This document shows, piece after piece, positions 9,599-18,963 of a DNA stretch of 64,000 nt. This DNA comes from Actinomycetospora cinnamomea (GTDB lineage: Bacteria > Actinomycetota > Actinomycetes > Mycobacteriales > Pseudonocardiaceae): the NCBI RefSeq assembly GCF_003096675.1, contig NZ_QEKW01000001.1, forward strand, positions 372,001 through 436,000, read 5' to 3'. Below the pieces are notes generated by a model. It made no database searches, was not told the origin of the DNA, and was given only the letters and a program-made list of their open reading frames with translations. A program made the translations under genes and the position numbers. The first letter of the stretch is position 1, and each line of letters starts with the position of its first letter.

Positions 9599-9610
9599 GA
9601 GGAGGTCGTC

Positions 9611-11215
9611 GTGGAGAGCACGGACGTCGCGATCGTCGGAGCCGGGCCGACGGGGCTGGCGCTCGCCGCCGGCCTACGCGCGGCCGGGGCCGGCGTGCGG
9701 GTGCTGGACCGGGCGTCCGCCCCGGCGACGACCTCGCGCGCCCTCGGCCTGCAACCGCGCGGCGTGGAGGTGCTCGACCGGCTCGGCGCCCTCGGCGACC
9801 TGCCCGCGCGGTCCCTGCCCGTCGAGGAGGTCGCGGTCGCGGTGGACGGCGTGCCGCTCGCGCGGCTGGACCTGCGTCGCCCGACGCGGCTGGTCGACCG
9901 CCCGGGGATCCTCCTGTCGCAGGCCGAGGTGGAGGCCGCGCTGCGCGAGCGGCTCGAGGCCCTGGGCGGCGCGGTCACGTGGGGCTGGGAGCTGGCCACC
10001 CTGGCGCCGGACCCCGGGGGCGTGGTGCTCGGCGGGCCCGCGGGCCGGCTCCGCGCCGCCTTCGTGGTCGGCGCGGACGGGGCCCACAGCCGCGTGCGCG
10101 AGCTCGCCGGGATCGCCTTCCCCGGCGTGCCGCTGACCGAGCGCTTCGTGCTCGCCGACGTCCACGCCGACCTGCCGGTGCCCCGCACGGCGGTGAGCAC
10201 GTTCCTGGACGGCGAGGAGATGCTCGCGCTCTTCCCGCTGCCCGGCGACGGACTCTGGCGCCTGCTCGCCGCCCGTCCCGGGACCGACACCCCGCCGTCC
10301 CACCCGGTCCCGGACCCCGACCGGGACGCGATCGTGGCCGCGCTGTCGGACGCCCTCGAGCGCACCGCCGGCCTGTCCGCCGCCGCGGTCCGCGACGTCG
10401 CGTGGGCCTCGTCGTTCCGCATCCACCGCCGGCTCGCCTCGTCCTACCGCGTCGGGCGGGTCCTGCTCGCCGGGGACGCCGCGCACGTGCACAGCCCCTT
10501 CGGCGGCCAGGGCATGAACACCGGGCTCGGCGACGCGGAGAACCTGGCCTGGAAGCTCGCGGCGGTGGTACACGGGCGGGCACGGCCCGCGCTGCTCGAC
10601 ACCTACGCCGCGGAACGCCGGCCCGTCGCCGCCGAGGTGCTGAGCTCGACCAGCGGGATGACCCGCCTGATGCTCGGCGGGACGCGCCCGTCGCGGCTGC
10701 TGCGCGACCACCTCGTCGTCCCGCTGATGGCCCGGCCGTTCGTGCAGCGACGGATCAAGGACGCCTCCTCCCAGCTCCGGGTGAGCTACCGGCGCGGGCC
10801 GCTCGGCGCCCGTCGGGTCCGGCCGGGACGCGCGCCGCAGCCGGGCGACCGGGTGCCCGACCGCCCGTGCCACCGCGAGGACGGCACCCCGACCCGTCTG
10901 TACGCCGAGCTCGGGGGCCGGTGGGCCCTGCTCGACGGGGACCTCGACGGGGACCTCGACGGGGACCTCGACGGGGACCTCGACGGGGACACTGCCGCCC
11001 TGCGCGCCGCCCGCCGGCGCCTCGGCGAGGAGGCCGTGGTCGCGCTCGCGACCGTTCGCGGCGGGTCCCCGTCGCCCGGGCTCGTGCGGCCCGACGGTCA
11101 CCTGGCCTGCCGCCCGGACGCGGTCGACGCGTGGCTGGACCGCGCCCTCGGTGCGGCCGGCGCGGCCCCGGCGGACGCGCCTCCGCCGGCCCCGCGGGCG
11201 ACACTGACCGGGTGA
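9611..11215 (+). CDS. FAD-dependent aromatic hydroxylase-type monooxygenase
   Basis: 534 residues. The N-terminal FAD motif VAIVGAGPTGLALAAGLRAAG (GxGxxG, about residues 6-26), the middle motif VVGADGAHSRVRELAG (DG motif, about 152-167) and the second FAD motif VLLAGDAAHVHSPFGGQGMNTGLGDAENLAWKL (GD motif, about 285-317) define a group A flavoprotein monooxygenase (PheA/TetX/rifampicin monooxygenase type). Such enzymes hydroxylate phenolic or polyketide substrates with NAD(P)H and O2. A C-terminal thioredoxin-like tail begins after about residue 440 and is interrupted by five tandem LDGD repeats. It forms an operon with the overlapping TetR gene. The start is set by GGAGG 6-10 bases before GTG. 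Confidence 0.9.
   Translation: MESTDVAIVGAGPTGLALAAGLRAAGAGVRVLDRASAPATTSRALGLQPRGVEVLDRLGALGDLPARSLPVEEVAVAVDGVPLARLDLRRPTRLVDRPGILLSQAEVEAALRERLEALGGAVTWGWELATLAPDPGGVVLGGPAGRLRAAFVVGADGAHSRVRELAGIAFPGVPLTERFVLADVHADLPVPRTAVSTFLDGEEMLALFPLPGDGLWRLLAARPGTDTPPSHPVPDPDRDAIVAALSDALERTAGLSAAAVRDVAWASSFRIHRRLASSYRVGRVLLAGDAAHVHSPFGGQGMNTGLGDAENLAWKLAAVVHGRARPALLDTYAAERRPVAAEVLSSTSGMTRLMLGGTRPSRLLRDHLVVPLMARPFVQRRIKDASSQLRVSYRRGPLGARRVRPGRAPQPGDRVPDRPCHREDGTPTRLYAELGGRWALLDGDLDGDLDGDLDGDLDGDTAALRAARRRLGEEAVVALATVRGGSPSPGLVRPDGHLACRPDAVDAWLDRALGAAGAAPADAPPPAPRATLTG
10931..10990 (+). repeat. 12-bp tandem repeat, five copies, in coding sequence
   Basis: The unit CTCGACGGGGAC occurs five times head to tail with no mismatch (10931-10990) and encodes LDGD each time. 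It lies in the monooxygenase between the FAD-binding core and the C-terminal thioredoxin-like tail. Exact copies and a unit of four codons imply recent slippage that keeps the frame. Confidence 0.95.
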
Positions 11216-11808
11216 CCGGGCTGCGGGAGCGGAAGAAGGCCGCGACACGCCGGGCGATCCAGGACCACGCCCTGCGCCTGTTCCTCGACCGCGGCTACGA
11301 CCGCACCACCGTCGCCGACATCGCCGAGGCGGCCGGCGTGTCGCCGATGACGTTCTTCCGGTACTTCCCGACCAAGGAGGACGTCGTCGAGTACGACGAG
11401 TACGACCCGGTGCTCGCCGAGCTCGTGGTCGCCCGACCGGCCGAGGAGCACGCCCTCGCCGCGGTCGGGGCCGCCGTGGCCGCCGCCCTGGCCACCCTCG
11501 GTGAGGGCGAGCTGGCCACCGTCCTGGTCCGGACGCGCCTCGTCCTGCGCACCCCGGCGCTGCGCGCGCGCCGCAGTGCGGGCGAGGGGGCGACACGCGA
11601 CCTCCTCGCCGGCGCCCTCGCCCGGCGCGAGGGGCGGGAGGACGCCACCCACGCGCACCGGGTCGCGGCCGCCGCCGCGGTCGCCGCCCTCACCACGGCC
11701 CTCGAGATCTGGGTCGACGAGGACGGGCGCCGGCACCTCGCCGCCGTCGTCGACGAGGCGTTCGGCGCGCTGCTCGACGGCGTCGGCCACCGGGCCCCCG
11801 GCGGCTGA
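11212..11808 (+). CDS. TetR family transcriptional regulator
   Basis: 198 residues. The N-terminal TetR helix-turn-helix is plain: AIQDHALRLFLDRGYDRTTVADIAEAAGVSPMTFFRYFPTKEDVV (about residues 13-57). The C-terminal ligand domain is not recognisable beyond its helical, Ala-rich nature. The GTG start overlaps the monooxygenase stop (GTGA, 11212-11215), so the two genes are co-transcribed and the regulator likely autoregulates through the inverted repeat at 9565-9598. Its stop lies 2 bp from the glnD stop on the other strand. Confidence 0.92.
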   Translation: MTGLRERKKAATRRAIQDHALRLFLDRGYDRTTVADIAEAAGVSPMTFFRYFPTKEDVVEYDEYDPVLAELVVARPAEEHALAAVGAAVAAALATLGEGELATVLVRTRLVLRTPALRARRSAGEGATRDLLAGALARREGREDATHAHRVAAAAAVAALTTALEIWVDEDGRRHLAAVVDEAFGALLDGVGHRAPGG

Positions 11809-11810
11809 CC

Positions 11811-14297
11811 TCAGGGACCGGCGGCCGGGTCAGCGGGCGCCCCGGGCGGGGTGGTGGAGCCCGTGGCCGCGACGAGGACGGCCTCCTCGACGGCCCGTCG
11901 CCGCTCCGGCGGGAGGGCGGAGTGCTCGGCGGTCTCCAGGCAGAAGGCGTCGAGCACCGAGCTGCCCAGCGTCGACACCCGCGCCCAGCGCACGTCGAGC
12001 CCCTGGCCCTCCAGCGCGGCCGCGACCCGGTGGAGCAGGCCGATGCGGTTGCTCGTGCGCAGCTCGAGCACGACCGCACCGGTGGCCTCGTCGTCGAACC
12101 ACACCACCCGGCTCGGCGCGGGGGCGGGGCCGGGACGGTCGTAGTCGCGCTCCTTGGCCGCGAGCCGGGCGGGCAGGTCGATCGAGCCGCGCAGCACGCG
12201 CACCAGGTCCTCGCGCAGCAGCGACGCCTCGGGCAGGCGCCCGAAGCGGGGCGACACCGAGAACGCGTCGACCGCGACGCCCTCGTGCTCGGAGAGGTCG
12301 GCGGTGTGCACCTGCAGCGAGTGCAGCGCGAGCACGCCCGCCGCCCGCGAGAGCAGCCCGGGCCGGTCGGGCGCGGCGACCGTCATCGTGATCTTGGTCA
12401 GGTCGCCCTCACCGGTGATCGCCACCTCGGGCTGCCCGTTCTCGGCCACCCGGCGGGCGAGGTCCACCGCCTCGTCCGACAGCGGCGACGGCCCGGGCGC
12501 CGGCCCGCCGGACATCACCACGCGGCAGCGGCGCACGAGGTCGCCCATGAGCGTCGCCCGCCACGGCGTCCACACCCCGGGCCCGGTGCCCAGCGAGTCC
12601 GCCTCGGCCAGCGCGTGCAGCAGCTCGAGCAGCACGGGGTCGGCGCCGAGGGTCTCGACGACGCGCTCGACGGTCGCGGGGTCCTCCGGGTCGCGCCGCG
12701 ACGCGGTGTGGGGCAGCAGCAGGTGGTGGCGCACCATCGCCGCGAGCACCTCCACGTCGGCCGGCCACAGCCCCAGGCGCCGCCCGATGTGCCGGGCCAG
12801 GCGCTCGCCGACCTCCGAGTGGTCCTCGTCGCGGCCCTTGCCGATGTCGTGCACCAGCGCCCCGAGCAGCAGGAGGTCCGGGCGGGCCACCCGCGTCGTC
12901 AACGCCGCGGCGCGGCTCGTGACCTCGACGAGGTGGCGGTCGACGGTCCACACGTGCTGGCGGTCGCGCGGGGGCAGGTCGCGCACCGCGCCCCACTCGG
13001 GGAACAGCCGGCCCCACAGGCCCGTGCGGTCGAGCGCCTCGACGACGCCGACCATCCCCTCCCCCGTCCCGAGCAGGGCGAGCAGCTCGCTCAGGGCGGC
13101 GCGGGGCCACGGCTCGCGCAGCTCCGGAGCTGCTTCGGCGAGCCGGTGGAGGGTGCCCGCGGCGATCGGCAACCGTGTGCGCGCCGCGGTGGCGGCCAGG
13201 CGCAGCACCAGCGCCGGGTCCCGCGCCGGATGCGCGTCGCGGGCGAGCACCACCTCGCCGGCGTGCTCGACCACGCCGTCGTCGAGCGGCCGGCGCGCCG
13301 GGGCGCGGCGCAGCGCGGCGAGGCCCCGGCGCGGCAGGGCGTTGCGGGCCGAGCGCAGCGCGGTGTCGGTGGCGAAGACGACCGTGCGCGCGGCGCCGGA
13401 GACGGCCCGCGCGAGGTCGAACCGGTCGGTGACCCCCAGATCGGCGGCCGCCGCCGCGACGACCTCGTGGGCGTCCTCGGCCTGCAGCACGTCGCGGGCC
13501 CGCCCCGCGCGGCGGTGCAGCTCCACGCGCAGGTCGAGCATGAGCCGGCGGGCGTCCTGGACGTCGACGGTCGGGCGGTCCACCAGCTGCGCGGCGGCCA
13601 GCGCGTCGAGCAGCTGGATGTCGCGCAGCCCGCCGTGCCCGTTCTTGAGGTCGGGCTCGATGCGGTGGGCGACCTCGCCCGAGCGCTCCCAGCGCTCCCG
13701 GGTTGCGGCGACGAGGTCGTCGAACCGGCCGCGGATGCCGGCACGCCACGCCTGCCGCGCGGTCGCGGCCAGCCGTTCGCTGAGCTCCGGGTCGCCCGCG
13801 AGGTGGCGCACCTCCAGCAGGCCCAGGGCCACCCGCAGGTCGGTGGTGGCGACCTCGATGGCCTCCCCGACCGTGCGCACCGAGTGGTCGAGCCCGATCC
13901 CGGCGTTCCAGAGGGGGTACCAGAGGGCGTCCGCGACCTGGCCGATCTGCTCGCGGTCCCCGCGGCGCCCCTCGTGGACGAGCACGAGGTCGAGGTCGGA
14001 GTAGGGCGCCAGCTCCCGGCGGCCCAACGCCCCCACCGCGACCAGCGCCGAGCCCTCGCCCACCCCGACCGCCGCCGCCCGTGTCGAGAGCCAGAAGTCG
14101 TGCAGCTCCACCAGGGCCTCGCGCAGGGCCGCCGGCCCCAGGCGTCGGGCGCCCGGCGGAGGGTCCAGCAGCGCGGCGCGGGCCCGGACGAGGTCCACCG
14201 CGTCACCGTTGGTGGTTCCCCGCTCGTCGTCCAGGCTCGACGACACCGCGTCCCCGTCCCGAGGTCCGGCTCCGCTGCGCTGCGCGTCCGTGGCCAT
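11811..14297 (-). CDS. glnD: [protein-PII] uridylyl/adenylyltransferase GlnD
   Basis: 828 residues. GlnD modifies the PII protein at Tyr51 in response to nitrogen status; in actinobacteria it is known to adenylylate rather than uridylylate. Domains in order: nucleotidyltransferase with VGALGRRELAPYSDLDLVLVHEG (about residues 88-110), a GlnE-like helical region, an HD phosphohydrolase domain with LVHDIGKGRDEDHSE, and two C-terminal ACT domains (APDRPGLLSRAAGVL and TSNRIGLLHRVAAAL). It is the last gene of amtB-glnB-glnD. A hairpin lies between glnB and glnD, so expression may fall across the operon. Confidence 0.95.
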   Translation of the reverse strand: MATDAQRSGAGPRDGDAVSSSLDDERGTTNGDAVDLVRARAALLDPPPGARRLGPAALREALVELHDFWLSTRAAAVGVGEGSALVAVGALGRRELAPYSDLDLVLVHEGRRGDREQIGQVADALWYPLWNAGIGLDHSVRTVGEAIEVATTDLRVALGLLEVRHLAGDPELSERLAATARQAWRAGIRGRFDDLVAATRERWERSGEVAHRIEPDLKNGHGGLRDIQLLDALAAAQLVDRPTVDVQDARRLMLDLRVELHRRAGRARDVLQAEDAHEVVAAAAADLGVTDRFDLARAVSGAARTVVFATDTALRSARNALPRRGLAALRRAPARRPLDDGVVEHAGEVVLARDAHPARDPALVLRLAATAARTRLPIAAGTLHRLAEAAPELREPWPRAALSELLALLGTGEGMVGVVEALDRTGLWGRLFPEWGAVRDLPPRDRQHVWTVDRHLVEVTSRAAALTTRVARPDLLLLGALVHDIGKGRDEDHSEVGERLARHIGRRLGLWPADVEVLAAMVRHHLLLPHTASRRDPEDPATVERVVETLGADPVLLELLHALAEADSLGTGPGVWTPWRATLMGDLVRRCRVVMSGGPAPGPSPLSDEAVDLARRVAENGQPEVAITGEGDLTKITMTVAAPDRPGLLSRAAGVLALHSLQVHTADLSEHEGVAVDAFSVSPRFGRLPEASLLREDLVRVLRGSIDLPARLAAKERDYDRPGPAPAPSRVVWFDDEATGAVVLELRTSNRIGLLHRVAAALEGQGLDVRWARVSTLGSSVLDAFCLETAEHSALPPERRRAVEEAVLVAATGSTTPPGAPADPAAGP

Positions 14298-14336
14298 CCA
14301 CCCGTCCTCTCGAGGCCTCGTCCCGACTGCTCGCGA

Positions 14337-14380
14337 GACGACGACGCCGGGCCCCGCGAGTGGAGCCCGGCGCCGTCGTC
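14337..14380 (-). terminator. hairpin between glnB and glnD
   Basis: 15-base arms, GACGACGACGCCGGG (14337-14351) and CCCGGCGCCGTCGTC (14366-14380), pair with one mismatch around a 14-base loop. It starts 12 bp after the glnB stop and precedes the glnD start by 40 bp. It could end most amtB-glnB transcripts, making glnD expression lower, or act as an mRNA-stabilising stem. Confidence 0.7.
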
Positions 14381-14392
14381 ATCCGGTGGTGG

Positions 14393-16068
<1,676 letters not shown>

Positions 16069-16124
16069 GAGTTCCCTCCATCGCGGGTTCGACCGGAATC
16101 GGTGAGTGAGAATGGAGAGATCGT

Positions 16125-16162
16125 GTTTCGGTCGACGTCCTGCTCTGTTTCGCAGCAGTTAA
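16125..16162 (-). promoter_or_regulatory. GlnR-type box upstream of amtB
   Basis: On the minus strand the sequence reads TTAAC-N6-GAAAC-N6-GGACG-N6-GAAAC (16162 to 16125). The published actinobacterial GlnR box is gTnAC-n6-GaAAC repeated, with 11-bp periodicity. Both b-sites (GAAAC) are exact, the first a-site matches at three of its four defined positions and the second a-site is weak. Spacing is exactly 11 bp throughout. Position just upstream of the ammonium transporter fits nitrogen-limited activation by GlnR. Confidence 0.75.
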
Positions 16163-16308
16163 CAGGCCGCCCGGTGGTGTCACCATCATGTTGCGCGAGC
16201 GGACATCACGGTCTGCGGTGGCCGGCGTCACGCGCGGGCGGTGACGCTGCGCGGTGGCGCGGACCCCGCCCGTGGCGGTGGGTGTCACCCGGTTGCGGCC
16301 GGCCGCGC
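16163..16308. other. intergenic region between ftsY and amtB
   Basis: The 240-bp gap between the amtB start and the ftsY stop holds the GlnR-type box and amtB leader at its left end. The right half shows no gene. A GTGACACCACCGGG / CCCGGTGGTGTCAC-type symmetry near 16169-16187 is short and not clearly a terminator for ftsY. Confidence 0.4.
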
Positions 16309-18120
16309 TCAGCGCAGCAGCGCGTCCACGAACGCCTCGGGCTCGAACGGCGCGAGGTCGTCGGGTCCCTCCCCGAGGCCGACGAGCTTGACCGGAACCC
16401 CCAGCTCGCGCTGGACCTGGAACACGATGCCGCCCTTGGCGGTGCCGTCGAGCTTGGTGAGCACGACGCCCGTGACGTCCACGACCTCGCGGAAGACGCG
16501 GGCCTGGGTCAGCCCGTTCTGCCCCGTGGTCGCGTCGAGCACGAGCAGCACCTCGTCCACGTCCGCCTGGCGCTCGACCACGCGCTTGACCTTGCCGAGC
16601 TCGTCCATGAGACCGGTCTTGGTGTGCAGGCGCCCGGCCGTGTCGAGCAGGACGGCGTCGACGCCCGACTCGGTGCCGCGGCGCACGGCGTCGAACGCGA
16701 CGCTGGCGGGGTCAGCGCCCTCCTTGCCGCGCACGGTCTCCGCGCCGGCGCGCTCGCCCCACGTCGCGAGCTGCTCGGCGGCCGCGGCGCGGAACGTGTC
16801 GGCGGCGCCCAGGAGCACGACGTACCCCCCGGCGACGAGCACCCGGGCGAGCTTGCCGGTGGTCGTGGTCTTGCCGGTGCCGTTGACCCCCGCGATGAGC
16901 ACGACCGCGGGGCGTCCGTCGTGGGCGAGCGCCCGCACCGAACGCTCCATGTCCGGGCCCAGGGACTCGACGAGCACCTCGCGCAGCAGCTCGCGCGCCT
17001 GCTCCGGGGTGCGGACACCGCGGGAGGCGATGCGCTCGCGGAGCTTGGCGACGATCTCCTGAGTGGTCGAGGAGCCGAGGTCGGCCATGAGCAGCGTGTC
17101 CTCGACCTCCTCCCACGAGTCCTCGTCGAGGTCGCCGGCGCCGAGCAGGCCGAGCAGGCCCTGGCCGAGCGTCGAGCGCGACCGACCGAGCCGTCCGCGC
17201 AGGCGCTCGAGCCGGCCCTCGGCGGGCGCGATCTCCTCCGTCGGCGCCGCGGGCGGGACGGGCGTGCCCGTGGAGGGCGCGATCGTCTCGGTGGTGCTCT
17301 CGGTGGTCGGGCCCGGCGGCGCTTCGGCCGGGGCCTCCGGCTCGGCGGTCGGGGCCTCCGGCTCGAGGGTCGGGGCCTCCGGCTCGGCGGCCGGGGCCTC
17401 CGGCTCGGCGGCCGGCGCCTCCGGCTCGACGGGCGCTTCCGGCTCGACGGGCGCTTCCGGCTCGACGGGCGCTTCCGGCTCGACGGGCGCTTCCGGCTCG
17501 ACGGGCGCTTCCGGCTCGACCGTCGGCGCGGGCGGGGCCTCGGCGGCGGCCGGCGGAGCGGTGGCCTGCGGGCCGGCGACCTCGGGTTCCTCGAGGACCC
17601 CGGGGCCGGTGGTCCCGTCGCCGTCCGCACGTCCGGGGGCGGTCGGCGTCGTGGGCGGGCTGAGGTCCGGGGGCGCGGCGTCGGTCGTGGGCGCCGAGTC
17701 GGTCGCGGGGGCCGGTGGCGCCTCGGCGGCTCCGGGCGGGGCGGTGCCCTGCGGCCCGCCGGCCTCGGGGCGCTCCGCAGGCTCGGCGGGCGGCTCCTCG
17801 GGGGGCAGGGGCGCCGGGCCGCGGCGGGGTGGGGTGAGCGTCGAGCCACCGGTGCCGGCGGTGAAGTCGAAGCCGCCGCCGGCCTTGTAGGTGCCCTTGG
17901 TGGGCCTGCGCTCCTCCTCTTCCTCCTCGGCCAGGGACACCTGGCGGCTTCGGCGCAGGTAGAGGCCGATACCGAGGACGACGAGCAGGATGACGATGAT
18001 CGCCGCGGCGACGATCGCGGCAACGACACCGGGCGCCAACCCGGTCCCGACCTGCGCGGCGAGCGCGACGTCGGTCGGGGCGGGGTCGAGCGGCGCGGTC
18101 AGCGAGGTCGGGGACGACAC
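16309..18120 (-). CDS. ftsY: signal recognition particle receptor FtsY
   Basis: 603 residues, long because of an actinobacterial N-terminal part. A single membrane helix lies at about residues 31-55 (GVVAAIVAAAIIVILLVVLG), then a basic patch, then about 220 residues of Pro/Ala/Glu low complexity containing exact EAPVEP repeats. The NG domain follows: GVNGTGKTTTTGKLARVL (Walker A), DTAGRLHTKTGLMDEL, TKLDGTAKGG and GLGEGPDDLAPFEPEAFVDALL at the end. FtsY receives ribosome-SRP complexes at the membrane; the linker probably tethers the GTPase. It is separated from smc by a small membrane-protein gene. Confidence 0.96.
   Translation of the reverse strand: MSSPTSLTAPLDPAPTDVALAAQVGTGLAPGVVAAIVAAAIIVILLVVLGIGLYLRRSRQVSLAEEEEEERRPTKGTYKAGGGFDFTAGTGGSTLTPPRRGPAPLPPEEPPAEPAERPEAGGPQGTAPPGAAEAPPAPATDSAPTTDAAPPDLSPPTTPTAPGRADGDGTTGPGVLEEPEVAGPQATAPPAAAEAPPAPTVEPEAPVEPEAPVEPEAPVEPEAPVEPEAPVEPEAPAAEPEAPAAEPEAPTLEPEAPTAEPEAPAEAPPGPTTESTTETIAPSTGTPVPPAAPTEEIAPAEGRLERLRGRLGRSRSTLGQGLLGLLGAGDLDEDSWEEVEDTLLMADLGSSTTQEIVAKLRERIASRGVRTPEQARELLREVLVESLGPDMERSVRALAHDGRPAVVLIAGVNGTGKTTTTGKLARVLVAGGYVVLLGAADTFRAAAAEQLATWGERAGAETVRGKEGADPASVAFDAVRRGTESGVDAVLLDTAGRLHTKTGLMDELGKVKRVVERQADVDEVLLVLDATTGQNGLTQARVFREVVDVTGVVLTKLDGTAKGGIVFQVQRELGVPVKLVGLGEGPDDLAPFEPEAFVDALLR
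17423..17512 (-). repeat. 18-bp tandem repeat, five copies, in ftsY
   Basis: The plus-strand unit GGCTCGACGGGCGCTTCC occurs five times without a mismatch and encodes a six-residue Glu-Pro-Glu-Ala-Pro-Val unit. Degenerate 15- to 18-bp relatives with Ala for Val lie just to its left (17330-17422). The repeats fall in the disordered linker between the membrane helix and the NG domain. Confidence 0.95.
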
Positions 18121-18196
18121 CGCGCCAGTCTCGCAGCCGCGCCGCGCGGGGGCGCGCGGTCGGGGCGGCGGGGCGGTCGGTCACGGGGCCCCGAGG

Positions 18197-18250
18197 CGCA
18201 GCGAACGCGCTGTTCGCTGCGTCTAAGCGTACGAACGGCGCGTTCGCTGC
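18197..18250. repeat. palindromic repeat element, family B copy 1
   Basis: A 10-bp perfect stem, CGCAGCGAAC (18197-18206) and GTTCGCTGCG (18212-18221), is followed by a second stem, GAACG-GCG-CGTTC (18233-18245). The whole 54 bp is an imperfect palindrome with GCAGCGAACGCGC at one end and GCGCGTTCGCTGC at the other. A diverged copy lies at 37021. It sits 76 bp upstream of the ftsY start and 26 bp beyond the stop of the next gene, where it could act as a terminator. Confidence 0.75.
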
Positions 18251-18275
18251 ATCCGGGAGCGGCGCCTCCTCGCTG

Positions 18276-18824
18276 TCAGGCGACGAGCAGGACGACCGCG
18301 ACGACGAGCAGGGCGATCAGGGCCGCGCCGGCCGCGGCGAGCAGCGCGACGCACAGGGCGAGGCCGGCGGTGCGCTGCCGTGCCGGCCCGAGCGAGCCGT
18401 CGAGGCGGGGCAGGGCGGGCGCGCGGTAGTAGACCTCCACGGTGTGGCCCGCGGCGACGGGTACCGCGTCGGCGACGTGCCCCCAGGAGCGCCGTCCGGC
18501 GATCCGGTGCTCGACCTCGATCTCGACGAGGTGGCGACCGGCCGGCAGGTCGATCGGCGTGCGGCCCCAGGCGAAGCGCAGCGGCAGGCCGTCGACGCTG
18601 ACCGCGACCTTCCGGGCCCCGAGATGCGGGGTCAGGCGGCAGTACGAGGTGTCGACGACCAGGCGCCCGCCGGCGGGCTTCGGCGCGGGGGCGAGGGCCC
18701 GCAGCGGGACGAGCGGACCGGACGGGACGCCGGTCTCACGGCGGGCGTGGCGGCCGGTGGGGGCGGTCGAGCCGGTCGGGGCGGGCGCCGCGCGGTGGGT
18801 CGGTTCGGGTCGCACCGCCGTCAT
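18276..18824 (-). CDS. hypothetical membrane-anchored protein
   Basis: 182 residues, not recognised. The first 55 residues are Pro/Thr/Arg-rich and probably disordered. A soluble beta-rich domain follows (VVDTSYCRLTPHLGARKVAVSVDGLP through IDLPAGRHLVEIEVEHRIAGRRSWGHVADAVPVAAGHTVEVYYRAPA, about 60-145), a layout seen in PEGA-like or carboxypeptidase-regulatory-like beta sandwiches. One or two hydrophobic helices close the protein (LALCVALLAAAGAALIALLVVAVVLLVA). It lies between ftsY and smc on their strand. Confidence 0.65.
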   Translation of the reverse strand: MTAVRPEPTHRAAPAPTGSTAPTGRHARRETGVPSGPLVPLRALAPAPKPAGGRLVVDTSYCRLTPHLGARKVAVSVDGLPLRFAWGRTPIDLPAGRHLVEIEVEHRIAGRRSWGHVADAVPVAAGHTVEVYYRAPALPRLDGSLGPARQRTAGLALCVALLAAAGAALIALLVVAVVLLVA

Positions 18825-18963
18825 GTCCGCTCCCCCCGTCTCGCCCGCGTACGGGCACCGTAGAGGCGCCGGGCGCGCGCCGGGAGGCCACGACAGCGTC
18901 GACCTCGCCCCCCGATCCGGGACCCCCTGGATACTCAGAGCAACGTAGCAGCACTCTGGGTGA

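Noticed and set aside
10755-11204. Minus-strand frame with Ser-Pro-Arg repeats opposite the LDGD repeats
   Set aside because: It is only the complement of the tandem repeat in the monooxygenase; no independent evidence of coding.
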